Positions 44,316-56,451 of a stretch of DNA of 64,000 nucleotides are shown here, one piece after another. The notes beneath the pieces were generated by a model that was not told the origin of the DNA, searched no databases, and saw only the letters and a program-made list of their open reading frames with translations. Every line of letters begins with the position of its first letter. Positions within the stretch are counted from its first letter, which is position 1. The DNA is taken from NCBI GenBank assembly GCA_009733575.1, contig ML769505.1, positions 124,350 to 188,349 on the forward strand, in the 5' to 3' direction. Origin of the DNA: Gymnopus androsaceus JB14 (Eukaryota > Basidiomycota > Agaricomycetes > Agaricales > Omphalotaceae). Position numbers and translations under genes: made by a program.

Positions 44316-47300
44316 TCACCAGCGGCGCCATTCAACAAGAAAATAGCGAGAATACGACCGGAAGGAATCGAGATCTGATGCTTTTGAAGCTTCAATAGAA
44401 GAAGAATGGTGCGGATGTTGGGAAACAGGGGGCAACTTCTTGAACGTATCTCCACTTCCTTCTCTGTCTTCGTACGCCATCTCCGCCCTTTCCTCAACAT
44501 CAACTCCAACTACGTAGTGCTTTTGCTCCCCATCATCATCACAGCTGAATTCTACTTCCACTAGTCCCCCATTTTTCCCTCGATCGTTATGACTTCGGGA
44601 TGAATTCAACGACATTGATGATGATGACGATGCTGAGGACCCCAAAGCTGGTGAGACTGACTTCGATTGCAGTTGGGACGGCGGCACTGTGGTCGCAACG
44701 ACCGGCGTTACATCTACTCCCTGTCCTCCCAGCCCCATTTCAGGTATTTCTCCATATTCATTATCCCGTTTCCCTTTATCGCTCGCACTTCGCTTTCTTC
44801 TCTTTCGCGGAGAAGATGGCAATGACAACTGGGTTTTTGTGGCTAAAGAACTAGCCCGACAGGTACCGACTGCCTCCTGGTCACCCATGACTGCTATGTG
44901 TCGTTCTTCGAGCTGATTCCTGCGAGTTGCAGAAGATGACGCATGGGAAGAGCCAACAGCTATATGCGCGGTACTGACTGAGGCGGCTGGTGCCTTTTTC
45001 TTCCCAAGGGCTAAACCTGATGCCGGTCTGAAGCTGATTCGATTCTGGTTCTGCTTTTCTGGCATTTGAGGTTCAGCGACAAACGGTCTATCGTCTTCGC
45101 TGCTACTCTCGTCGTCCGAATTATCCTTTCGTCTCTTCCTTAAGGAAAAAATGGAGCGGGATGTGTTTAGCTGTCCACCTCTACTCCAAGCGACATTTTC
45201 ATCGGCTACTTCTGCTGAAGCGACTGCAGCTATAGGTTGCATAGAGCCACGGGGCCCCTCATCTCGCTTTTGGGGAGAAACGAGACTCGCATTGGTAGTT
45301 TCGGCCGCATGAGGGGAGGCAGTAATCGCAGAAGCCAGATCGTTCGTGAAACAAGAGGAGTCCACGAAATGAGTGCCCCTAGTTAGAGGGATCACGTTTT
45401 CGACACGCGCTCTTCTTTGAGGAAATTCCTCTATTGACGCATTCAAAATAGTTGGGGAACTTGAAAGCGCTATGACAGCGTTGCTTGTTCGCGGAGAATC
45501 AGAATCGAAGCTCAATTCGATTACTTCAATCTCCTTGGAAGAAGAGCTCTCGTTCACTTTCGATTCCTTCCAAAAAATCAAAGATGGACCGACAAAGAAA
45601 ATTAGAAGAACCAACCTGAACCACAGCGGAAGCCGATGGCATTTGACCCCAGTCTTGATCGTTCCCTATTAATGCTGCCCGATGTTCTTCAAGAAGCGTA
45701 AGAGCCTTGACCGAGTTTTGAGAAGAAAATGAAGTTGTTTTTAAGTCGAGTTGAGCACGCTGTAGCACATCCTAGATTTTAGTGAATAAAGTAAAGATTC
45801 AGTGAGATAATTACATGCCTCATCGGATAGAGTGCCAGTAGTGGGTGCGGATGAACAAAACCAGGATGGGTCCGTGGACAAAAACATATTTTCAAAAGCT
45901 GGTCCCTTCGCTTGAGTGTGGAGATCAAAGCGTGCATGCGTCAGACCTGTTCATAAAATTAGAACATTTTCTTTGAAAATCCGTTCACATACCACGGCCG
46001 TTCATAAGTTTGAGATGTTTGTTGATGCGATGAATTAGCTCTTGGTTTGATGGCATCTCCTCTTCATCCTGATACAAGTTAACTCTAGTGAATGCATTCA
46101 TTCTATAAGGAACAACGTACATCCCGAATGACAGAGGTCCAATCATTATCATGGGTGATTGAAACCCCTACTTCATCGTACTAGAGTCAGATAAGTATGA
46201 TGAATTGCCATACGCTCTATCAATGAAGTTTAACACGCACATTACTCAAAACCCAAGCATTAATTACATCCGATGGATGATATATCTGAAGAGCAAAGTA
46301 CTAAGTGCTAAGATAGAGCTCTGATCATTGAGTAGAGACATACATGATTGGGCAAAACACTATATTCATTGGACGGGACAGAAGAAGTCTGATGTGGCTG
46401 TCGTGGTATAGATTGCGATGTAGAAAAATTCCCGATTGTCTTGGGTTTTGGAGAGAGTTCATCGGCATCGAGATCAGAGATGTATTTCACAGACGCGCAA
46501 AGTTTGGGAATCTTCGTAAATGGATTGTGTCGAACCGCGATTTTGAATCCACGCAAGAAAACACATCCGGACTGGTTTCCAAGCCTGTCCGCATCGCTTG
46601 ATGTTGAAACACAGTCACGTCTACGGAACCAGTATTTCGGTGGCCCTCCTGCATTGGTTGGTACCTTGGGGATAAATTCTAGAGTTACACTTCCTGGATT
46701 GGCATCCGTGAAAGACGCAACTCCCCAGGCCCGTGCCTTGTCGAAGCCTGTAACAAGATAGAGTGCACCGTTATGCACTCCGCGACCAGAGGCTCATTGA
46801 CGTGAGCATACCAGGATTGGGCGCTCTCTGCAGCGTACTCGTAGAACCTGGCAAGCTGCTCATGATCAGTTCGCTTGCCACCTTCTGGTAGGATGAGCAA
46901 AGCGCCATTGGTAGCTGAGGAGCTGAATGATAACCCAGCCCCAACTTCTTCTGGTACCCCGCTACAATGTGAGATGTGAATGAGATAGCATGGTGATATA
47001 CAAGAATTATTAGACGCACGGAGGATGTTGCCCAGAGATAATGGTTTTGCTTATGCAGGAGGGTTTACTTTCTACATAAGATCCTGATTCAAATTCTTGC
47101 GGAGACTCTTTGGTGTCGCCATTATCAATTTCCAGATGCTTGAAATCTTTCGGGACTCTTCCCTCATTTAATGGGTGATCCGCTGGATGACATGCATTAA
47201 ACAGATAGTCAAACCCTCCAAATTCATTTAGAATTCCAACATCTCCGATATGGACTCCATTTTGTTTGTAGATATCCGGTAGGCGTGGGTCGTGGTCTTG

Positions 47301-47555
47301 TGGCCTCCATAGAGGATATCCTCGCTTTTCAGTCATTAATTGACGTGCATATACTGCTGAATCGGATTTGTTCCCTGCCGCAATGTTGTCCTGTACGGAA
47401 TTAGTCTGCACTGAATTGGGAGGTGTGATCTGAGTTGCATGGAGCGCTGACTGAATCATCGACAGGAGGGCCTGATTGCTAGTAGATACGCTGTTGCTGT
47501 TAAAGACAGGGCCTGTTATACTGAAATTGTGAGCGGCAGGGAAAATCCTATGCAA
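44316..47555 (-). CDS. Multi-exon Agaricomycete-family protein, unknown function
   Basis: Starts MHRIFPAAHNFSITGPVF at 47555. Conserved blocks then follow: RQLMTEKRGYPLWRPQ, GVHIGDVGILNEFGGFDYLF, then after an intron (about 47019-46969) GAGLSFSSSATNGALLILPE. Next come NGALYLVTGFDKARAWGVAS, IYHPSDVINAWVLS, DEVGVSITHDNDWTSVIR and EEEMPSNQELIHRINKH. These mark a large family of mushroom proteins without assigned function (strong recognition of the pattern). At least seven short introns rejoin in frame. The last exon (to 44316) adds a ~420-residue low-complexity Ser-rich tail with a basic patch (PRKRRKRSASDKGKR), possibly nuclear. An apparent one-base frameshift lies near 46793, between HVNEP and GRGVHNGAL, so the gene may be broken or the base miscalled. 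Confidence 0.6.
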
Positions 47556-47731
47556 TAAGCTTATTCAATATTATGATGCACAAAAAGATGCAATGGAGAC
47601 GCCTTACTGAGGCGGATGCGCCATATTGGATGGGGTAGGGACAAGAAAAGGACACGGATGAGGAACAGCCTAAGAATATAAGTAGTGTTTGAGCTAGAGC
47701 TGTAGAGATCCCTTGCTGGAGATTTGGCATC

Positions 47732-48318
47732 AACGTCGCCAAAAAGACCCTTGCATTTGGCGGAGCACGTGATGTTCCCACATCATATCCGGGCGTCAAA
47801 GCGGATTCAACAATCGAAGTTCGCAAGTTATTGTCTGAGTACTTACCTCCCAGTCGCATTATCGTTACATATTATATTTGGAGCATTACCTTGCAGCTAC
47901 ATAGCTGAGACAGGACCCCTACATAACGAGTGTCAATTGTGAAACTGCATGTTTACTGTAATAATGCTTGAGCTCAAGGCCATAGAAGACGGCCTTTAAC
48001 TTAAAAAGTGCCTATTGTATATTCCAAACCACTCGAAGCTTTGGAAGGCCCCAGAGATGGTCCAATGCGAGCTCGGTCGCAGATTGAAAGCAATCTACAA
48101 ACTTGGAAAGACATTGACAAAGTTATACTTTATTGCAACTAGTAGTATTCTACAGAGTCACGAAAATAAACACACTGTTGTGCAACTTGGAGGTACTCAG
48201 GCAAGTATAACTACTGTATTATAACTTGCGAACGTTGAAACTTGAATCCGCTTTGACGCCCGGATATGATGTGGGAGTATCACGTGCTCCGCCAAATGCA
48301 AGGGTCTTTTTGGCGACG
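47732..48318. mobile_element. Foldback/MULE-like element with 10-bp target duplication
   Basis: Arms of about 110 bp (47734-47845 and 48208-48318) are inverted copies starting CGTCGCCAAAAAGACCCTTG. They continue through GGCGGAGCACGTGAT and GACGCCCGGATATGATGTGG. The direct repeat ATTTGGCATC flanks it (47722-47731 and 48319-48328). A ~10-bp duplication with long inverted repeats fits MULE-type elements (inference). It lies about 180 bp upstream of the start of the 47555 gene, in its 5' region, and an open frame crossing the arm is an artefact of the insertion. Confidence 0.8.
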
Positions 48319-48328
48319 ATTTGGCATC

Positions 48329-50860
48329 CGTCTTGAATACACTTCCTTCTTCCTTCCTGCATACGCTGCATGTACACTGCATCTCACTTATGTCATTGCT
48401 ACATTAACCGCCAATCATAATAGCATTGAGTAGGGCGCTCAAAGGGATTCCTGTTATCTGATATTACTCTTGCACACCTTTGTTCACAGGCTGAAAGCAC
48501 TCACAATATATCGTTACCTTCTCTCGTTCCCTGGCCTGGCTAGACTCGGTTTCCGTTCCTATCGTCACTCAACTTTCCACACCAGTGACCACTAACATCC
48601 TATCAGCTCCTTTTACCCGCCCATCACAGCATCTCCTAACTAAATCTAACCATACTCAGAATTGCTTCGGGTGCCAGCCTGCATCCTGAATTAAAAGCAG
48701 TATACATCTGGGTTTTCGCCCATACGCGCATACAAATTGAAATCAAATCCATGTTCGCAAAGCCTTAGAGATTAAAGCTAAACATAACGCGTTAAGATAG
48801 ACAGTACAAATTTGTTTGCGTTGCAAGTACATACTAGTACCAAGTCCTTTCTTTCCTCTTTTTCGCCCTCGACCCAGTGCACGCCGCGGACTACGAAATA
48901 CGTCTTCACTAGGCTGAGCATTGAACGTTAAGCGAATCTGCTAGTATTCCTTGGTGTCGGCGACTGTAGTACAAGGACGCCGGAAGGTGCTTTGTCAAGG
49001 AGAAGGCGCGCGTTATGCCTCCGAGTCACGGTAGTACTAGTAGGTGGGAGGTGGCATGCGGGTGGTGGGAGGGAGTTTGTACAGGAAAGCATCGTTAGTA
49101 CTAGTTAAGCCTATGGGAGAGGTTAACATTGAGTAGATGGCCATAGAGATAGAAAGGGACGACCCTTTACTTGAGACGAGTATTACGGGCTGGTTACTGG
49201 CCCGTGCACGAGTCCGATGTTGCTGCGGTAGTGGGGTGCAAGGAAGGAGCGGGTCCGTTTCGTTAGAAGCGACGTGTACGTTGGTTGATTAGAGTTTAGG
49301 AACAGGGAATTAGGGAATACTATGGTATTGGCGCCGTCGGAGGCTGGTTGTACTACCACTAACCGCGCCTATATATCGCAGTCAGCTTATGGACGGAAAA
49401 AACCAGTACTCTAGGATTAAGTAAGTAAACGCAGACATAGATAGACATGGACGTATCTCGCTCTATGCTCCATGCCTCTTCACCCGGCGCCCAATATCGT
49501 CCATGGCTCCCGACTCCTGACTTTGATTCAACTTGCTTGATCTTCTGGAATCGTTCAATCGTCCAACTCGCCACAGTTGGGTATGTATGTCGACCACCAC
49601 TGTACCTCCCTTTTGCGTAGAAAGTACAGGGAGAAAATTGAGAGTTGTTACGCCAATCCTGTTGTGGGTAAAAAGTGAAAAATTAGACGGACGTCCTGGA
49701 ACTCTTGTGGTAGTTGAATTGAAACCCGAGTCTTGGCAATGGCGTGCAATTAGAATAGAGTTTGGGCACTCAAGTCGAAGGATCCTATCATAGATGGCGC
49801 TCAAGATTCATGGTAGAGGTTTCACATTGACTTATACACCAAGTGTGTTCGTACGAGAATGTAGCTTGTCAGATTGGAATGGAATTACTGAGGTGATTAT
49901 GAAGAGGAATTGCGCTCAAAGCAAGCTTCAAATGCTAGATAAATACGAGAGAGCAACTTCAAAGTAAAATAAAACTCACCTCTCAAAACAGGATCATCCT
50001 TCGTCACAATGAAACTCTTCGCCTGTATTATTACGAGACTTCGCAGCTAAAGAAAGGATCCGAGTCGAGCTTTGGCAAACGGCAAATTTGAAGCAGCTCT
50101 ATTCATAGGAGATTAACCTTTTTTAATGAAATGAATACGATGTGCTTTTGAGGAAGGAATTGAACGCGCCATTGGTGGCTCAACTGCCTACATCTATCTC
50201 CTTGGATAACCCGCTTGTACGAAGGCCTAACCATTTTCACTCGGCTTCGTTTGAGCACGAATTTTATGACTCTTGACGTAGGAATGGGAGAACTTTGGTT
50301 GCGTGTCTAATGCAATAACCAGCGCAAGGTATATCAAAGGAAAAGTAATAACATGGTTCAATTCCGAGATTTCCGAAAACTTCAAGTTGTCGGTGTAGCT
50401 GCAAAAAAAGGTTAGGATTAAAATAAGAACGAGGCTATTGGCCCGGACGTACCGACGTTACTACAGTTCGCGCAACGATGATGAACGTCGAGGAAAGAAA
50501 TAGAATGAATCAATCCCACGAGGACAAAGCAAATTTTCCCGTCTTTTTCCGGCTGCCTTCTCTTGATTGTTCGTTCAAGCTTCCATGAGATTTCAATAGC
50601 TCACCACTCCTCTCTGAATCTCACAAGACCTTCGCGTATCAAACTCGGGTCAAATACGATGATTCCACCGAAAAAAAACATTACTCCGTCGAATGATTAC
50701 TGTTTCTTGAACTCAAGTCTAGCTCATATTCGAATTTCGCAACATCAGTAGGGCATTTCGCAGAGCGGAACAGGGATAGGAATGGGACTAGGCCCTTCGC
50801 TGTGTGTTATCGCTATCAGGGACCGATACTCTGCGATATTTCATACTTTTCCTCGATTTT
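48329..50860. other. Long region without a supported gene
   Basis: No frame with recognisable motifs or consistent intron-repaired coding was found. A plus-strand open frame at 49533-49793 (LLWVKSEKLDGRPGTLVVVE) and an antisense one at 49463-49804 overlap. Neither could be supported as a gene. Confidence 0.35.
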
Positions 50861-51099
50861 CTCACTTGCGTTTCGTTTCGTTTATTTTTTCTCTATTTTT
50901 AAGTATCGTGAGCCCATTCGAAATAATCTTTCATTTTGTGTGGTATTTATCCTTTCCTTTACTAGCTCTCTATCCAAGAACGCAGGATTGTCGTATCACT
51001 TTGCTCCTAAAACGAATGCCAATAAGCCGTCGATGGCGCCTACGTGTCTCCATTGAGGAGAGAAACACTAATGGATCGTTCCGCTTTTGATGTGCGCCA

Positions 51100-51300
51100 C
51101 TGTGCGCAAACCATCTGTTGCGCTTCCGACCAATACATCGATTCCCAGTCGTCCATGCAAGCCTACACGGCGTGCTGAGCTATCAATATCCCACTCATCT
51201 GTGCGCGTTCTGCGCGAATTTTGCTTCCATCAGCGCTTCCTCTTTGATCACCATGGCTGGTATATCGCCACCCTTCCATTTTCATCGAGCTTCGAGCTTC
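51100..51300 (+). pseudogene. Decayed fragment of the left-edge F-box-like family
   Basis: Frame pieces QTICCASDQYIDSQSSMQAY and, after a TGA, AINIPLIC correspond to SISCIYDQYIDSKSSMNAY and its continuation in the gene at 1-685. DNA similarity runs from GCGCAAACCATCTGTTGCGC to TCACCATGGCTGG. Stops and indels make it a pseudogene. Neighbouring sequence is shared with 40520-40980. Confidence 0.65.
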
Positions 51301-51839
51301 GTCTTAGCGTTGGTTATTGTTTATTTTGATGCACGGCTAGACGTGTTGTCAATAGGATGAATTCGGACGCATCATGATTCGTCTATCAAGCTCGACACTG
51401 GATCTTGATCCCTTCGGCCTCTTACGTTGGGCGAATCATGGCTTTGATTTGCTCAAGCATGTTTCCCACGTATTCGAACATTCTGAGATGCAAAGGGGCT
51501 CGGATGTGATGCGAAATGCCTTTATTTAAACTAAAACTACCCATATTGACGACGGGAAATATACTTGACCATTACATTCGGTGTCGATAAGAACTCTTTA
51601 TTCGCGTGGCGAAGGTATGTTTTCATTCTCGTTTTTACTTTGTGGGTTCAAGCTGAAATAGCAATAAGGAAAATTCTCTACGACAAGCTTTGAAGTATCT
51701 CAAAGTACCTCTTTGTCTTTCAGCCACGCTAACAAGACGACGTGTGCATTATTTTGGAAAGAAGCAGCAATTGAGGTATCACAAAACATGGTTGTGAATT
51801 ACTTTATACGACTTGTACAAGGGTTTACAGGTATCTGCC
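51301..51839. other. Region without a recognisable gene
   Basis: Short stretch between the decayed F-box-like fragment and the 3' end of the next gene. No feature supported. Confidence 0.35.
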
Positions 51840-52995
51840 CTAGCATAATTTGATTTCAACATCTTCCAAAGTATCACGCGGAACTCTGATGATATACGGC
51901 TTCCTCCTCTTATGCAACAATTTGTATTCATAGACAATGCAAACTTTTGCAATGAGAGGGAGAGGAGCGTCGATCTCCAGGCTGCAAGTCAAATGCTTTA
52001 TACTTGTATCCACTCCTTCCATTGGTTGTGCTATCCATCGAATTTTGTTATTCTCATAGCGAGAGTCCTCCACCGTTACTTCTGATTGAGCAGCGTGCTT
52101 CATTTCTATGGCTGAATCCTTTCCACCACCGACTGCTGCAGATGGATTTTTGGAAAGTTTAGCACCCCAATTTAGGTGGCGTGCCTTTGTCTTGGTCTGT
52201 TCGATAGTGCCATGACTTGATCTAGGACCCCAGCCTTTGATATGAACGGGATTGTAGTCTACAGAAGAATCTTAAGCAGGGACGACATAGAGCACTAATT
52301 AGGAGAGGTTCTACCTTCCGTATAAAGGCTTACCAAAACTTTAACGCTTGTAAAGCACAAAGCTTTAGGATCTCCCGGACTCAAGGAGAGCATCAGCAGA
52401 AGGTTTATATTCTTGCCAGGGCTGGAAACGTCGACATTGTCATCGCGAATCTCTTTGGCATCATCGATATGTTGGAATGACACCGTACAGAAAGTGGCGT
52501 TCAAGTCGTCCGAACCATGGTCCTCTCCCGGAATTCTTAACAATAGAGGCTCCAGCGGTACTGGTCCTAAACCCGCTATCGGCACCTTGGAAGGGCCGAT
52601 CAAGTTATTAACTGGCGTTGAATCGTAAGTGCCAGACTGTTTGGAGATACGGGCCTAGAGAAAGATTTTCTAGTCGCGACTTTTATTTGACGTGAAGCCA
52701 GCCCACCTTAAACCAGTTCAACGGACCTGCCTGTTTTGTAGCTGGGCCTCCATTGAGTAGCCGTATGGCTTTCTAAGTTGGTGTTCGTGAGTGCTTTTTG
52801 CTGCTAGAGAGAGAGAGAAAGGTTTACCTGCTTTTCTGTAACAACCTGAGGCGGCAGCTCAACATAGTGATAGGGTATGAACTTTGGCTTTTGCGTTTCC
52901 ACACCATTCTGGGGCGACACAGTGGCAAATGGAATGGATTTTAGTCGCTCTCCGTGCGGCGACAAAGTAGTCCTAGTGTAAGGAGCTGGAGCCAT
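51840..52995 (-). CDS. Intact four-exon gene of unknown function
   Basis: Exons 52995-52828, 52772-52707, 52654-52315 and 52270-51840 are joined by GT-AG introns of 55, 52 and 44 bp. They total exactly 1005 nt, or 334 codons plus stop. Junctions read TEKQ then KAIRLLNGG, LNWFK then ARISKQSG, and LYTE then DSSVDYNPVHIKGWGPR. No transmembrane segment or signal peptide is seen. The product has a proline-rich N-terminus (TTLSPHGERLKSIPF), a central beta-rich part (LNATFCTVSFQHID) and a C-terminal part ending RVPRDTLEDVEIKLC. The last part includes LEIDAPLPLIAKVCIVYEYK, which could be an Ig-like beta fold (inference only). I do not recognise the family. The exact frame conservation over three introns makes it one of the best-supported intact genes in the window. 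Confidence 0.7.
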
Positions 52996-53874
52996 CGATC
53001 TGAGGACGGAAACAGTCGTGGAATGAGAAGAGGGCTAGCGTTAAGAGCCGGGAAAAACCTGGCAGAAGCTAAAGACGTCCTCTTATCATGATTCAAACCG
53101 AGTCTCTGGATGTGCCGTGTGAAGTCGTAGGTCATAAGCAGCAGAACGTTCTGCCTGTCTACTATGTTCACACCAAAGAATAGTACTTAGTTCGATGATG
53201 AGCGCTGGTTATAAGCCTTTTAATTGCGCACAGGTGGCATAGCACTCTAAATACATGTACTATTTGTGATCACAGAGGTCGGAAGGGAGGCTTTTCCGGG
53301 ATTTATCCAGGGAACTAAGTTGAGCCATTTGCTTGTCTTCATCTTCAAACCTTTGCTTTTAAGCAGCAATAAGACCCATTGGCAGGTTGAAGTTCATTAG
53401 CTCATAAGCATCGTTTTTAACACAGCGCCTTTTCCAATCTTCCAAAGATGTTACCGCGCTACTAAACATTCGAACCTCGGGCCCTTGGTGTACCCGAGTG
53501 TCAAGCTCCCATGACCTTCGTAATCTGGTTTCAAACTGATACATTCTATAAAAAAGAATCCAAACAAGTCAAGCTGGATGTCATGAGCGACGATAAAAGG
53601 TTGAACTTGTCACCGTAATCTTGATAAGCATTGGAAAGACTTGAATTACTTGAGGGTCACAAGGAGCTCAGTATCAGCCTAGACAAGCGCCTGGCTGACT
53701 TGTGACTTGAGAACATCGTGTAATTCTACTGGTCCGCTTATTCAAAAAGGCAAAATTAGAAAAGAACGAAAAAGTGGTGGAAAAGTTGTGGACCTGCCAG
53801 TGGTGCTATTTCAAGTTATACTTAAGCGAGATTCGATTCAACTTCCAACTCACTTCCTCTCTGGAACTGAGGCT
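52996..53874. other. Divergent intergenic region
   Basis: Lies between the minus-strand gene at 51840-52995 and the plus-strand caspase-like gene. An open minus-strand frame at 53359-53544 (RLRRSWELDTRVHQGPEVRM) may be a coding remnant but has no start, partner exon or family I can support. Confidence 0.35.
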
Positions 53875-56415
53875 ATGACTAACCCCGCTATCCATGCCAT
53901 TCTCGTGGGTATAAACCAGTATACCGAGTACGAGCCTCTAAACAACAGTGTTAACGACACCAAAAAGATGAAAAATCTAATAATCAAGCTTGGAGCTCAA
54001 GAGAAGAACATCACTGTCTTAACCGACTCAGATGCCACGAAGGAAGGAATCCTCTGCGAACTGCAATCAGGCCCCCAGAAGCTCCTACTGAACCTTGCCC
54101 GGCCTGACGCCCTAAATGACGCTATGATCTCGGCCTAATTGACGCTATTTCGGACAAGGATTGTCACGTGAATTTCCAAAAATTGCGCGACGAGCGCCGA
54201 AAATCTCAGAAAATCCAAAAATATTGCCTTATACGTATTAGAATACCTGATCATGCTTCTCCAGACACCTCCAAGGAACGTTACCATCCAAAACTGATCC
54301 AAAAGGGTACAAAATTTCGGTTCGGCGCTGGTGCGCCAGCTCAAATGACGCTATGGCGGACAAGGATTCAGGTTTTGGGCACTAAATGACGCTATAATAA
54401 GACAAGGATTTCGCTGAAATCTGACCCAAAATGACGCTATTTCGGGCAAGGTTCTGCAGGAGCTTCTGGGGGCCTCTGCAATCTCTTTCAACTAGGGTGA
54501 AACGAAACGATCCCATTGTTTTCTTCTTTTCGGGATACTCCGCTAAGAGTGATCATGGAGGAGGACCTCCAGTCGGAGTTATTTGTCCTTTCGATATCAC
54601 TACAAACGGCGGAATTTCGGACAAGGTGCTTTTGCAAGCGTTTGACCTATTATCACAAAGCTGTGGTAATAATATCGTGAGCCACCTTTTTTTATCTACA
54701 CTCTATTAGTTTAGCGTTGATTCGGAATTTCTAGACCGTTTTTCTTGACTGCGTTGGCGATTGTTTTAACTGGGACACGCCAGTCTCCTGTGCGGTTATA
54801 TTTCCAAACAAGGCAGCGGAAAATGAGGAAGGCGGGGTGTTTACTTCTGCAATAATTAAAGTTGTGAACACCCAAGTCGGCCAGCTCCAGTCAATTACCA
54901 TGACAGCGGAGGAGTTTTCAGAACGGGTGCAGTCAACAATAGCAAGGTACTGTCATTTTCGCCAGCGGAAGCTTGTCATGCTGAAGATTCTGTAGGGATG
55001 ATGTCGTTGTCCATTGCATAGGGATGAACGTTGATCGTCCTCTGTTCAACTCGGAAGCCCCTCAAGGCCACTAAGCCTTGATACCCGGGTATACTTCCAA
55101 AGCTGGGAAAATCATCCTTCGAGCGGGAGCAGCTCACGACGTTCGTCCGGGAGATACATACTGCATCTTCGAAAGAAACATTATGGTGGAGGGTGAATTT
55201 GGCAAACTTACTGGGAGACTCCGTGTCGTTGCTCTCAACAACGACGATCTCACTTCAGTAGTCTCCTTGTTCAGCGAAGACAACGCCCAGACTCCGATAA
55301 ATGTCCCCACCTTTTTCTATGCTGTTGAGGAGCCTCGTGACGCCACCAAAGTAAAAATTGCGCTGGGAGATTCTACTAAAGTCCTGGACCGAATTTCAGG
55401 ATGGGAGATAGGACTAGATGGAGAGGCAAACGTTACGTTGAGACAAGAAGGTAATCAAATTTGCTTCATGTGGAATGGCCTCGGTGCGGACCCAAAGCTC
55501 CAACGAAAGAATTGGGATGATAGTTTTGAAGCATCATCGACCTCCCAGATACAGCGATATATTCGACGAGCAGCACGCTTCAATAGGCATATTGCGGCAC
55601 CATCTCCATCCAACTCACCAATCTCTAAGAAACTGCGGTTTCTCTTCCATAGGATTGACACCGATAGGAAGAAGTGGACTCCGATAGACAAAGACCTGCT
55701 TCAAGGCAAAGATCGTCTTGAGCTGATGTTGGAGGAAAACCAAACCAAAGGACCGTACAGTTTAACAATTTGCAATGATAATGCCTTTCCAGTGTGGCCA
55801 TACATTTTCATGTGTGACCCAGAAGGGTTTATCATCCGTGCGTTATTGAGTTTCGTGGACTACATTGGTAGCTGATGATCTAGATTATAGTTCCTTGGTA
55901 TACACCAGATCGAGGCGCTCTTACCTCGCCGCTGGATGCGAACGGGGAGCTCGTCATTGGATACCGAGACAATGCGGATGACCTTCTCCTCGCATATCGC
56001 GAAAATCGAGATAATGACTTGCTCTATTTGAAAATTTTCATCACAAAAGAAAGAACGGACTTTTCATTCCTTGGGCAGTGGCTTTCCGCAAAACAGGAGG
56101 ACGACCTACGTAATTATTCGTATTTAACAGCACCATCGAATGAACAGCTTAAAGGTGTACATAATTTCATCTTGCCCTTCGAGAAAATAAAAGCTGATGC
56201 AGATATTAGCGGCGGAGCTCCAGAGCAAGCAAGAGGAGTTAGGCCTAAAGTCAACAAAACCAACACCTAAAATTTCCGAATGGGCAAGCATGTGTATCAC
56301 CATTGTTCAGATACATGAACCAAGAGAGGAGAGGGAGAGTAGGGAGGTACGTCAATCCAGAGACAGCGGTTTTCTGACCAGCCTGTTACTGGGTTCCCAA
56401 AAAAGGAGAAGGTAA
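53875..56415 (+). pseudogene. Caspase-like (peptidase C14-type) gene, catalytically dead and interrupted
   Basis: ATG 53875 opens MTNPAIHAILVGINQYTEYE, the first strand of a caspase fold, then LNNSVNDTKKMKNLIIKLGA. The catalytic His motif (usually GHG) is GYS in VFFFSGYSAKS. The Cys motif (usually DCCHS/DSCHS) is DCVGD in NITVFLDCVGDCFNW, so both catalytic residues are absent. The long C-terminal domain (PGYTSKAGKIILRAGAAHDV, LPWYTPDRGALTSPL, LYLKIFITKERTDFSFLG, ISEWASMCITIVQ) is the one found in Agaricomycete caspase proteins. Introns near 54676-54733, 54947-54995 and 55831-55883 rejoin cleanly. A hAT MITE (54069-54475) sits in exon 1; removing it with one target copy restores CELQSLSTRVKRNDPIVF. 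An in-frame TAA at 55072-55074 is a second lesion. The 3' end (56270-56415) is uncertain. Confidence 0.75.
54069..54475. mobile_element. 407-bp hAT-type MITE inside the caspase-like exon
   Basis: Inverted ends AGGCCCCCAGAAGCTCCT (left) and the same 18 bases read from the right. They extend imperfectly through GAACCTTGCCCG. The element is flanked by a perfect 8-bp duplication CTGCAATC (54061-54068 and 54476-54483), typical of hAT. Excising the element with one copy of the duplication makes the host frame continuous. The interior repeats a ~20-bp motif around TGACGCTAT...GACAAGGATT about four times (near 54137, 54346, 54388 and 54431). Confidence 0.92.
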
Positions 56416-56451
56416 TGCAGAAGTTATGATCAAGGACAAGGTTTTTGATGT

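Noticed and set aside
47548..47859. Open minus-strand frame as a first exon of the 47555 gene
   Set aside because: Much of it is the arm of the foldback insertion at 47732-48318, so the frame is an artefact of the transposon.
53460..53490. ATTCGAACC resembling a tRNA T-loop
   Set aside because: No acceptor, D or anticodon stems could be placed around it.
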